From: Bacillota bacterium
GTDB lineage: Bacteria; Bacillota; Clostridia; Oscillospirales; CAG-272
Assembly (NCBI GenBank): GCA_021199825.1
Contig: JAJQHI010000142.1
Coordinates: 1-5,925 of the forward strand
Length of the DNA: 5,925 nt
Reading direction: 5' to 3'
The notes beneath the pieces were generated by a model. The model worked only from the letters and a program-made list of their open reading frames with translations, ran no database searches and was not told the DNA's origin. Numbering within the stretch: the stretch's first letter is position 1; each line of letters opens with the position of its first letter. Shown one piece after another: positions 1 through 5,925 of this stretch. A program made the position numbers and the translations under genes.

Positions 1-2409
1 TACCGCAATCATGTCGGGGTGCTCAGCCTTCACCTTGTCGGAAAGCTCGCGCGCCGCCGCCAGATCCATGCCCTCGGCAGCCTTCGCGATGAGCTTTATG
101 CCAGTGCCGCCGATTTCCTTCGCGTCCTTGATGTATTCGCCTGCCTTGAGAGCCGCGAGCTTCACGTTTGCAGCCTCAAGCTCGTGCTTTGTGCGGCGAA
201 GCTCCTCCTGAAGGGAGGCGGCGCGCTTCGCGATGTCGTTTGCGTTAGCCGATTTCAGCTCGTGAGCCGTGCTTTCAATGAGCGCGTCCTTTTCCGCAAT
301 GAGTGAGAGCACGCCCTCGCCCGTCACGGACTCAATTCTGCGCACGCCAGCGGCGACCGAGCCCTCGTATATAATCTTGAAAAGTCCGATTTTCGATGTG
401 TTTGATACGTGTGTACCGCCGCAGAGCTCGCGTGATACACCGCCCATTGAAACCATGCGCACGGATGAGCCGTATTTTTCGCCGAAAAGCGCCATAGCGC
501 CCGCAGCCTTCGCCGTTTCAACGTCCGTGACCTCTGTCACAACGTCATAACCCGCTAAAATGTACGAGTTTACAAGCGCCTCAACCCTTGAGATTTCTTC
601 ACCTGTGAGCGGCGCGAAATGCGAAAAGTCGAATCTCCCGCGCTTTTCGTCAACATATGAGCCGCTCTGCTCAACGTGTGAGCCGAGCACGGCGCGAAGC
701 GCCGCCTGAAGCAGATGCACGGACGAGTGGTTGCGGCGTATCGCCTCGCGGCGCGGCGAGTCAATCTCAGCCGTTACCGCGTCCCCGACGGAAAGCACGC
801 CCGATTCCATGCGGCAGATGTGCATATAAACGCCCGAATCCTTCTTTGTGTCAATCACAAGCGCGGAGCCGGTGTTCGAATATATGCGTCCCGTGTCGCC
901 TACCTGACCGCCGCCCTCGCCGTAAAACGGTGTGCGGTCAAGAATCATCGTAAACTCGCCTTCGGATACGCTCTCAGTCTCCTCATCCGTGAAGATGAAG
1001 GTTACCTTCGCGTCAGATTTGCCCTCGGTGTAGCCCGTGAACTCCGTCTTTTCAAAGTCCTTGATGTGGAATTTTGATGTGCCCTCCCAGCCAAGACCGA
1101 GCTTTCTGTTGTTTCTCGCGCGCTCGCGCTGCTCCTGCATAAGAGAGGTGAATTTGTCCTCGTCAAGCGTGAGCCCAGCCTCAGCCGCGATTTCGCGTGT
1201 TAGGTCAACGGGGAAGCCGAATGTGTCGTAAAGGCGGAAGATTTCCTCGCCTGAAAGCACATCGCTGCCCGCCCTTTTGGTGTCGGCGATGAGGGTGGAG
1301 AGTATGTCAAGTCCCGAATCAATCGTTAAATCGAAGCGCTCCTCCTCGATTTTGATTATCTTTTTGATGTATTCGCGCTTTTCCTCAAGCCCCGGATAAG
1401 CCGAGAGGTTTTCGTTTATCACGATGTCGCAGAGCGTCGGCAAAAACGAGCCGTTTATGCCGAGAAGGCGACCGTGGCGCGCTGCGCGGCGAAGCACGCG
1501 GCGAAGAATATATCCGCGCCCCTCGTTTGAGGGAAGCACGCCGTCATATATGAGGAACGTAGCCGTTCTGATGTGGTCGGTGATAACGCGGATTGATACG
1601 TCGTTTTTGTAATCGGAGCCGTATTTCTTGCCCGAAATCTCCGAAACGGTGTCAAGCACCTTTCTTATGGTGTCAACCTCAAAGAGGTTGTCAACGCCCT
1701 GCATCACGCAAGCGAGCCTTTCAAGCCCCATGCCCGTGTCGATATTTTTCTGCTTGAGCTCAGTGTAGTTGTCGTTTCCGTCGTTTTCAAACTGCGTGAA
1801 GACGTTGTTCCATATCTCAATGTAGCGGTCGCAGTCGCATCCGGGTGCGCAGTCGGGCTTGCCGCAGCCGTATTTTTCACCGCGGTCAAAATATATCTCC
1901 GAGCAGGGACCGCACGGACCCGACGAAAGGTCCCAGAAGTTGCTGTCGCGTCCGAGACGCACTATGTGGGATTCGGGAAGCCCCACGACATTATGCCATA
2001 TGCCGTAAGCCTCGTCATCCTCCTCATATACCGTCGCGTACAAAAGCTCTTCGGGTATTTCAAGCACAGACGTGAGAAACTCCCACGCCCACGGAATCGC
2101 CTCGGATTTGAAATAATCGCCGAAGCTGAAGTTGCCGAGCATCTCAAAATATGTTCCGTGACGCGCCGTTTTTCCCACGTTTTCAATGTCAAGCGTGCGC
2201 ACGCAGCGCTGACATGTCGTCACTCTGTGGCGCGGCGGCTCCTCCTCGCCCGTGAAATACTTTTTCATAGGCGCCATTCCGGCGTTTATCAGAAGAAGGC
2301 TTTTGTCGTTCTGCGGCACGAGCGGGAAGCTCGGCAGGCGCAAATGCCCCTTGCTCTCAAAAAACTCAAGATATTTTTCGCGAAGTGTGTTCAGTGACTG
2401 CCACTGCAT
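1..2409 (-). CDS. alaS: Alanyl-tRNA synthetase, C-terminus cut by window edge
   Basis: Class IIc alanyl-tRNA synthetase, which charges tRNA-Ala with alanine in the cytoplasm and hydrolyses mischarged Ser- or Gly-tRNA-Ala. The frame is open from ATG at 2409 to base 1, giving 803 codons without a stop; family members are usually about 875 residues, so about 70 C-terminal residues are missing. Visible landmarks in order: motif 1 region with LINAGMAPMKKYFTG (about 40-54), motif 2 with RHGTYFEMLGNFSFGDYF (83-100), a four-cysteine loop (C182, C187, C191, C193), motif 3 with GMGLERL (226-232), the tRNA-binding helical domain (about 250-460), and the editing domain with H561xxxH565 and C663GGTH667. 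A charged helical, probably coiled-coil stretch (about 710-760) leads into the C-Ala domain. The start is set by GGAGGT 8-9 bases upstream and by the family-typical N-terminus. It lies 65 bases downstream of dnaB in the same direction. Identification is secure; only the end is unseen. Confidence 0.97.
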   Translation of the reverse strand, partial: MQWQSLNTLREKYLEFFESKGHLRLPSFPLVPQNDKSLLLINAGMAPMKKYFTGEEEPPRHRVTTCQRCVRTLDIENVGKTARHGTYFEMLGNFSFGDYFKSEAIPWAWEFLTSVLEIPEELLYATVYEEDDEAYGIWHNVVGLPESHIVRLGRDSNFWDLSSGPCGPCSEIYFDRGEKYGCGKPDCAPGCDCDRYIEIWNNVFTQFENDGNDNYTELKQKNIDTGMGLERLACVMQGVDNLFEVDTIRKVLDTVSEISGKKYGSDYKNDVSIRVITDHIRTATFLIYDGVLPSNEGRGYILRRVLRRAARHGRLLGINGSFLPTLCDIVINENLSAYPGLEEKREYIKKIIKIEEERFDLTIDSGLDILSTLIADTKRAGSDVLSGEEIFRLYDTFGFPVDLTREIAAEAGLTLDEDKFTSLMQEQRERARNNRKLGLGWEGTSKFHIKDFEKTEFTGYTEGKSDAKVTFIFTDEETESVSEGEFTMILDRTPFYGEGGGQVGDTGRIYSNTGSALVIDTKKDSGVYMHICRMESGVLSVGDAVTAEIDSPRREAIRRNHSSVHLLQAALRAVLGSHVEQSGSYVDEKRGRFDFSHFAPLTGEEISRVEALVNSYILAGYDVVTEVTDVETAKAAGAMALFGEKYGSSVRMVSMGGVSRELCGGTHVSNTSKIGLFKIIYEGSVAAGVRRIESVTGEGVLSLIAEKDALIESTAHELKSANANDIAKRAASLQEELRRTKHELEAANVKLAALKAGEYIKDAKEIGGTGIKLIAKAAEGMDLAAARELSDKVKAEHPDMIAV

Positions 2410-2417
2410 ATATTTTT

Positions 2418-2423
2418 ACCTCC
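2418..2423 (-). promoter_or_regulatory. Ribosome binding site of alaS
   Basis: The minus strand reads GGAGGT here, a near-perfect Shine-Dalgarno sequence, followed by an A/T-rich spacer of 8 bases before the ATG at 2409. It fixes the alaS start and suggests efficient initiation independent of dnaB translation. Confidence 0.85.
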
Positions 2424-2448
2424 AAAATGCCCTATTGCACTTTATTTT

Positions 2449-2454
2449 ATTATA
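2449..2454 (-). promoter_or_regulatory. Possible -10 element upstream of alaS
   Basis: The minus strand reads TATAAT, the exact sigma-A -10 consensus, about 40 bases upstream of the alaS ATG in the only AT-rich stretch between dnaB and alaS. At a 16-18 base spacing there is no recognisable -35 hexamer: TAGCCT and its neighbours do not resemble TTGACA. In such an AT-rich tract the hexamer may be chance. The rest of the 2410-2474 spacer holds only the ribosome binding site. It is too short for a T-box leader, and I see no terminator with a T tract. Confidence 0.25.
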
Positions 2455-2474
2455 TTTCTTGTGGAACAGTGAGG

Positions 2475-3815
2475 CTACGCCTGAGGCGTGTCCGCGTCCC
2501 GTTCCTTTGTGAAGAACTTTGTGTATTTGCCAATCCAGCTCACAACGACGTTTCCGACAGAGCCGTGACGGTTCTTCGCTATGATGATTTCCGCGTCCTC
2601 CTCGGCGGCGCCCGTTGTCTTGTAATACTCTCCGCGGTAAAGGAAAAGCACCATATCAGCGTCCTGCTCAATCGCTCCCGAATCGCGCAGGTCCGAAAGC
2701 ATCGGTCGCTTGTCGTTTCGCGACTCTGGACCGCGCGACAGCTGCGCGCAGCATATGAGCGGAACGTTCAGCTCCTTGGCGATGAGCTTCAGATTTCGCG
2801 AGAAATCCGCGACCTCCTGCACTCTGTTGTCAACCCTGTGGTCGCTTGACATGAGCTGCAGATAGTCAAGCACTATAAGCCCGATGTTTTTCATTCGGTG
2901 AAGCTTTGCGCGCATCGCCGATATTGTCAGCCCCGACGTGTCGTCGATATATATGTTGCACTCTGACAGCACGGCGGACGCCTCCGCCAGCCGTCTCCAG
3001 TCGTTGTGAGACAAATCGCCCTTCCTCAGGGCGGTGCTGTCCACAAGCGCCTCGCTTGAGAGAAGCCTTGAGGTGAGCTGCTCTGCCGACATTTCAAGCG
3101 AGAAAACGCAGACGTTTTTGCCCGTCTTTTTTGACGCGTTGACGGCGACGTTCATGGCAAACGCCGTTTTTCCCATTCCGGGGCGCGCGCCCACAAGCAC
3201 AAGATCCCCCGGCGACATTCCCACAAGCAGCTTGTCCACATCTGAAAATCCCGTCGGCATCGAATAATTCGCCTCAGGGTTTTCGGCTATGCTCTGATAG
3301 TAGTTGAACTGCTTCAGCAGCACATCCTTGATATGCACAAACCCGCCGCGCATGCTCCCCTCGGAGAGGGACAAAATGCGTGATTCGGCGTTGTCAATCA
3401 AAAGGTCGGTGTCCTCAGCCTCGGAATAAGCCGCTCCCGCGATGTCCTCGCATATTGAAATCAGCTCGCGCAGACGGCTCTTGTCGCGCACGATTTTGGC
3501 GTAGTCGCGTACGTTTGCAGCCGTCGGCACAATCTCCGCGAGCGTGCGGAGATATTCCTTGCCGCCAGACTCGTCGTATACGCCGAGCCTTACCAACGTG
3601 TCGGCGACAAACACCGGGTCGATATCCTTGCTTTCAAGGAAGAGCGACTGCATCGCCATATATATCTGCTTGTGCTCCTCAAGATAGAAATCCTGACTTG
3701 TTATCATATCCGCGATGTTGTCAAAGCATTCGGGGGATATGAGGATTGAGCCCAAAACAGACTGCTCCGCCTCAAGCGAAAACGGAATCTTCTTTGAGAT
3801 TAACTCATCAGCCAT
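2475..3815 (-). CDS. dnaB: Replicative DNA helicase DnaB (DnaC of Bacillus)
   Basis: Hexameric 5'-3' replicative helicase that unwinds DNA at the fork using ATP and works with the DnaG primase. The 446-residue length is typical. The N-terminal primase-interacting domain covers about residues 8-110 (typical opening PFSLEAEQSVLGSIL), followed by a linker (about 110-180) and the RecA-like ATPase domain. Seen in the latter: Walker A GARPGMGKT (209-217, K216), catalytic E241 in SLEMS, Walker B LIVLDYLQLM (313-322, D317), the AQLSRGPE motif (357-364), DLRDSGAIEQDAD (375-387) and KNRHG (414-418), which carries the probable intersubunit arginine. No intein interrupts the ATPase core, a common intein site in this family. 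The ATG at 3815 follows the rplI stop after 2 bases, and its upstream GAGAAATAAAG is a poor Shine-Dalgarno sequence, so translation is probably coupled to rplI. The ending DADTPQA then TAG is clear. Confidence 0.98.
   Translation of the reverse strand: MADELISKKIPFSLEAEQSVLGSILISPECFDNIADMITSQDFYLEEHKQIYMAMQSLFLESKDIDPVFVADTLVRLGVYDESGGKEYLRTLAEIVPTAANVRDYAKIVRDKSRLRELISICEDIAGAAYSEAEDTDLLIDNAESRILSLSEGSMRGGFVHIKDVLLKQFNYYQSIAENPEANYSMPTGFSDVDKLLVGMSPGDLVLVGARPGMGKTAFAMNVAVNASKKTGKNVCVFSLEMSAEQLTSRLLSSEALVDSTALRKGDLSHNDWRRLAEASAVLSECNIYIDDTSGLTISAMRAKLHRMKNIGLIVLDYLQLMSSDHRVDNRVQEVADFSRNLKLIAKELNVPLICCAQLSRGPESRNDKRPMLSDLRDSGAIEQDADMVLFLYRGEYYKTTGAAEEDAEIIIAKNRHGSVGNVVVSWIGKYTKFFTKERDADTPQA
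2477..2489. repeat. 13-base palindrome at the dnaB 3' end
   Basis: ACGCCTGAGGCGT has perfect 6-base arms around a single central base and overlaps the last codons and the stop of dnaB. No T tract follows it on the minus strand, so it does not look like an intrinsic terminator. It lies 22-35 bases upstream of the possible alaS -10 element, so an operator role is conceivable but unproven. Codon constraint in dnaB may explain it by chance. Confidence 0.3.
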
Positions 3816-3817
3816 CT

Positions 3818-4264
3818 TTATTTCTCAGCCACGAGAACGTGAAGTGTCCCCGTGATGTCCCCGTATATCTTCACCTTTATATCAAACGTGCCGAAGCTCT
3901 TGATAGGGTCGGGCATCACAAGCTTGTGCTTTTCAAGCGTGATGCTATGCTGGGACGCGAGCGCGTCGCATACGTCCTTTGCGGTGACAGAGCCGAAAAT
4001 TTTCCCGTCGGCGCCGCGCTTGAGCGAAAGCTTTACGAGAAGCCCGCCGAGCTTTTCAGCGGTAGCCTCCGCCGCTTTGCGCTCCTCCGCTATAAGGCGC
4101 TGCTTTTCGGCGCGACGTTCCTCAACCTCGCGCATAACAGCGGGCGTTGCCTCCGCCGCGAGCTTGCGCGGAATCAGATAGTTGCGCGCGTATCCGTCAG
4201 ATACGTTTACTATGTCGTCCTTTTTTCCGTGACCCTTCACGTCTGCCAAAAGTAATACCTTCAT
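3818..4264 (-). CDS. rplI: 50S ribosomal protein L9
   Basis: Large-subunit protein that binds 23S rRNA near the base of the L1 stalk and helps limit frameshifting and support fidelity. The product is 148 residues, the normal family length. The N-terminal domain opens [15 protein letters not shown] and carries the L9 signature region, with [14 protein letters not shown] at 23-36. A charged connecting helix, rich in Glu, Arg, Lys and Ala, spans about 41-75. The C-terminal domain contains [11 protein letters not shown] and ends LHVLVAEK. Position 16 is Asp in the GKKDD stretch, where Gly is common; this is minor. The ATG at 4264 was chosen because GGAGGT lies 5-6 bases upstream. An in-frame TTG at 4282 would place the Shine-Dalgarno sequence inside the gene and add residues foreign to the family. 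It lies 46 bases downstream of gdpP, with dnaB starting 2 bases after its TAA. Confidence 0.97.
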   Translation of the reverse strand: MKVLLLADVKGHGKKDDIVNVSDGYARNYLIPRKLAAEATPAVMREVEERRAEKQRLIAEERKAAEATAEKLGGLLVKLSLKRGADGKIFGSVTAKDVCDALASQHSITLEKHKLVMPDPIKSFGTFDIKVKIYGDITGTLHVLVAEK

Positions 4265-4269
4265 TCTAT

Positions 4270-4275
4270 ACCTCC
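4270..4275 (-). promoter_or_regulatory. Ribosome binding site of rplI
   Basis: The minus strand reads GGAGGT, followed by a 5-base spacer and the ATG at 4264. It decides the start in favour of MKVLLL over the upstream TTG at 4282. Confidence 0.85.
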
Positions 4276-4288
4276 CGCCCAATGGGCG
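4276..4288 (-). promoter_or_regulatory. Small GC-rich hairpin abutting the rplI ribosome binding site
   Basis: On the transcript strand CGCCC-ATT-GGGCG can form a 5-base-pair GC-rich stem with a 3-base loop, ending directly against the GGAGGT of rplI. It is not followed by a T tract, so it is not a terminator. It could hold the ribosome binding site in a defined context or mark an mRNA processing point, but it is short and may be chance. It does not resemble the S6:S18 leader motif known from ribosomal protein operons. The remaining gap (4289-4310) is AT-rich with no further element recognised. Confidence 0.3.
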
Positions 4289-4310
4289 ATTTCATATTTG
4301 AAAATTTGAT

Positions 4311-5588
4311 TTATTCCTCGCCGGCGACCGCCTTGCCGCTCTCCGAGATTTCATTTAAGTAGTCGTCAATCGCACACTTTAGTGAAATTAAAACAGTCTC
4401 GGTGTCTCCTCCCTTGACCTGAGCGCCCGCAACGTCAAAGTGTCCGCCGCCGCCCAGCTTTTCAAGGATTATCTGCACGTTTACCTTGCCAGATGAGCGC
4501 GCCGAGATGTGTACCGTCCCGTCTATTTCAACAGCCGCGAACGCGGCGGAAACGCCCTTTACCGTTAAAAGCTTGTCAGCCGCCTTCGCCGCCGCTATCC
4601 TGTCCTCAGGCGAACCGTGACCGTTTGATACCGATATTGCCACGGTGTCGCGGTAGATGATGACGTTTGACTCGAATTTTGCCTCACGCGTGAAGTCGTC
4701 AAGCCCGTCGCGGAAGAACTCAGCCGCACGCACGGGGTCGGCGCCGCAGTTCTGCAGATACATCGCCGCCGAGAAGGTCCGGGGAGAGGTGTTGCGCGAG
4801 AGCTTTTTCGTGTCCAGCAGGATTCCTGCGTACATTACGTCCGCCTCTGCGGGCAAAAGTCCGCCCTGACGCCGCTCCTGCTCCAATATGTCGGAGAGCA
4901 GCTCGCAGGCTGATGACGCCGACGGCTCAATATACGAAAGATTTGCCTCGCGCGGCGGGTTCGGCGTCTTTATGTGGTGATCTATTATCGCCAGCATGGG
5001 CGCTTTCAAGGCAACCTCAGACGCCTCAAGCATGGCGAAGTTGTTTACGTCGCATATTATAACGAGCGTGTCGGAGCGCATCATATCAAGCGCGCGGCTT
5101 CCGTCGATAAACATCGTCTCGTATCCCGGAAGCGACGCCACATGTGCTGCCGCCTCGGCAATTGCCTTTTCATTCGGGTTCATGATTATGTGAGCCTCAA
5201 CCCCGCAGAAGGCGCAGAGCCTTGAGCAGCCCACACATGAGCCGATAGCGTCAAAGTCCGGGTACCTGTGACCCATAATAAGCACATTGCCCGATTTGCA
5301 TATGAGCGAGGTAAGCTCGCCCGCTATAACGCGGGAGCGCGTCTTCGAAAGCTTCTGCACTGATTTTGTGCGCCCGCCGTAAAATTCCGTGCCGTCGGCG
5401 GAACGGAGCACCGCCTGGTCACCTCCGCGCTGAAGCGCCGTGTCGAGCGCCCCGAATGAGGCGCGCTCGCGCTCGTAAAGCGTATCCCCCGTCAGGGCTA
5501 TGCCGACGGAGATTGTGACAGGCATGAAATTCTGCCCGATTCGCACCTCGCGCACGCGGTCTAGCACGTCGAACCTGCGGTTTTTCAT
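4311..5588 (-). CDS. gdpP: GdpP-type c-di-AMP phosphodiesterase, GGDEF-end/DHH/DHHA1 part
   Basis: C-terminal part of a GdpP (YybT) family protein, a membrane-anchored enzyme that hydrolyses cyclic di-AMP to pApA with metal ions. Given here from the first ATG of the frame, 425 residues, but homology to the family continues upstream in the same frame to about 5765 with no start codon, so 5588 is probably not the natural start; GAGGAG directly touches this ATG, too close for good initiation. Seen: the end of a degenerate GGDEF domain (to about 80, including ALQRGGDQAVL at 51-61), the DHH domain with GHRYPDFD (H107, D111, D113), ICDVN (D180), IIDHH (D203, H204, H205) and GILLDTKKLSRNTSPRTF (D259), then DHHA1 with GGGGH (379-383). 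All expected metal ligands are present, so the catalytic half looks functional. The usual family length is about 650; the two N-terminal membrane helices and most of the PAS domain lie beyond the window. It is followed by rplI after 46 bases. Confidence 0.92.
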   Translation of the reverse strand: MKNRRFDVLDRVREVRIGQNFMPVTISVGIALTGDTLYERERASFGALDTALQRGGDQAVLRSADGTEFYGGRTKSVQKLSKTRSRVIAGELTSLICKSGNVLIMGHRYPDFDAIGSCVGCSRLCAFCGVEAHIIMNPNEKAIAEAAAHVASLPGYETMFIDGSRALDMMRSDTLVIICDVNNFAMLEASEVALKAPMLAIIDHHIKTPNPPREANLSYIEPSASSACELLSDILEQERRQGGLLPAEADVMYAGILLDTKKLSRNTSPRTFSAAMYLQNCGADPVRAAEFFRDGLDDFTREAKFESNVIIYRDTVAISVSNGHGSPEDRIAAAKAADKLLTVKGVSAAFAAVEIDGTVHISARSSGKVNVQIILEKLGGGGHFDVAGAQVKGGDTETVLISLKCAIDDYLNEISESGKAVAGEE

Positions 5589-5762
5589 CTCCTCAAGGTG
5601 ACGCTTTTCAAAGAAGAATATATACTTGCTGTGTTCGTATTCGCGGATGATGCCTCCCGCCTTGTCGGAAAAATCCTTCAGAATCGCGTCGACGTCACGG
5701 CTCGCGTTTCGGTACTCGCCGTGCTCGTACTGTGACAGCTCATTCAGGTTGTCTATGACGAT

Positions 5763-5770
5763 GTGCCCAC
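5763..5770 (-). other. Single-base frameshift point in gdpP
   Basis: The transcript strand reads GTGGGCAC. The upstream frame reads the first three bases as Val; the downstream frame reads the last three as His. Only two bases remain between them for the expected Gly codon, so one base, most simply a G or C next to the GGG run, is missing. The sequence is not a canonical -1 slippery heptamer (X XXY YYZ), which argues against programmed frameshifting. Confidence 0.8.
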
Positions 5771-5780
5771 AAGGGTGTGG
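5767..5780. repeat. Short inverted repeat at the gdpP frameshift
   Basis: The transcript strand reads CCACA-CCCT-TGTGG, a 5-base-pair inverted repeat with a 4-base loop, whose 3' arm runs into the GGG where the base is missing. Such small hairpins beside homopolymers can promote polymerase slippage or base-calling errors. No independent function is suggested. Confidence 0.4.
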
Positions 5781-5925
5781 CTGTTGTCGAGCTCCTTTAT
5801 GAGATTTTCGACCTCGGTTCTGTCGTACACCGAAATCATATAAAACATCCGCCCGCTCACGCGGAAAGGGTAGCTTTCAATCGTGAAGCTCTTGCCGTCG
5901 AAGCTGACGGGAAGGCTCACGGCGT

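Larger units (their letters stand above)
5753..5925 (-). pseudogene. gdpP: GdpP upstream fragment (end of PAS domain), out of frame with the rest
   Basis: From the window edge the minus strand encodes 52 residues that fit the end of a GdpP PAS domain and its linker (for example RMFYMISVYDRTEVENLIKE, ending DNSHTLV). The frame then runs GTSS into a TAG at 5755-5753. GdpP homology resumes at once in the neighbouring frame with HIVIDNLNELSQYEHGEYRN. Joining the two frames gives a continuous protein (LVG-HIVIDNL, like the VGxIxIDNxDE start of the GdpP GGDEF domain) with 537 visible residues. I read this as one gdpP gene broken by a single-base deletion. Whether the lesion is biological or a sequencing or assembly error cannot be decided here. 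Confidence 0.75.

Noticed and set aside
1966..2397. A 143-codon open frame on the plus strand over the start of alaS
   Set aside because: It is entirely antisense to the conserved catalytic domain of AlaRS, and its basic, low-complexity translation resembles no family I know.
2477..2489. Intrinsic terminator after dnaB
   Set aside because: The palindrome has only one central base, so a foldable stem would be about 4 base pairs, and no T tract follows it on the transcript strand.
2385..2849. A 154-codon open frame on the plus strand spanning the dnaB-alaS spacer
   Set aside because: Nearly all of it is antisense to the dnaB ATPase region; no Shine-Dalgarno and no family resemblance. A shadow frame.
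3746..4255. A 169-codon open frame on the plus strand over rplI and the start of dnaB
   Set aside because: It lies antisense to two clear genes, has no convincing ribosome binding site or recognisable domain, and is explained by the GC-rich codon pattern of the opposite strand.
4265..4282. Alternative rplI start at TTG 4282 adding six residues
   Set aside because: It would translate the GGAGGT ribosome binding site itself, and the extra residues are not found in L9; the ATG at 4264 gives the family-typical N-terminus.
4266..4295. A nine-codon leader-like frame upstream of rplI on the minus strand (MKSPIGREV then TAG)
   Set aside because: No ribosome binding site precedes it, and it simply runs through the hairpin and the rplI Shine-Dalgarno. 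A chance frame of this length is expected.
5762..5770. Programmed -1 frameshifting to make full-length GdpP
   Set aside because: A -1 slip would restore the protein exactly, but GTGGGC is not a canonical slippery sequence and GdpP is not known to use frameshifting. A lesion or sequence error is simpler.

Overview
The window is a compact stretch of bacterial core genome in which every real gene lies on the minus strand, so it is best read from high to low coordinates. The order is gdpP (c-di-AMP phosphodiesterase, entering from the right edge), rplI (ribosomal protein L9), dnaB (replicative helicase), then alaS (alanyl-tRNA synthetase, leaving through the left edge). The gdpP-rplI-dnaB order is a well-known Firmicutes arrangement (yybT-rplI-dnaC in Bacillus subtilis). 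With the clearly GC-rich composition and the protein sequences, I infer a GC-rich member of the Clostridia or a close relative. Genus and species cannot be named from this window. In-frame UGA is absent from all four genes, so the standard code applies.

Region by region: 5925-4311 encodes a GdpP-type protein from the end of its PAS domain through the degenerate GGDEF, DHH and DHHA1 domains. The reading frame breaks near 5766-5768, where one base is missing. The PAS-side fragment (5925-5753) and the GGDEF/DHH part (about 5765-4311) therefore lie in different frames. 4310-4265 is a 46-base gap holding a small GC-rich hairpin and a strong Shine-Dalgarno site for rplI. rplI occupies 4264-3818. 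dnaB starts 2 bases after the rplI stop and runs to 2475. A 65-base AT-rich spacer (2474-2410) separates dnaB from alaS; it holds a good ribosome binding site and a possible -10 element, but is too short for a T-box leader. alaS fills 2409-1, and its last roughly 70 codons lie outside the window.

The genes serve housekeeping functions: second-messenger turnover, the ribosome, replication fork opening and tRNA charging. rplI and dnaB are very probably co-transcribed and translationally coupled. gdpP is probably in the same transcript, and alaS may be read through or have its own promoter. I see no RNA genes, CRISPR arrays, mobile elements or phage genes, and no sign of a novel system. The observation most worth a second look is the single-base frameshift in gdpP: it could be a sequencing or assembly error, or a real lesion separating the sensor half from the catalytic half.
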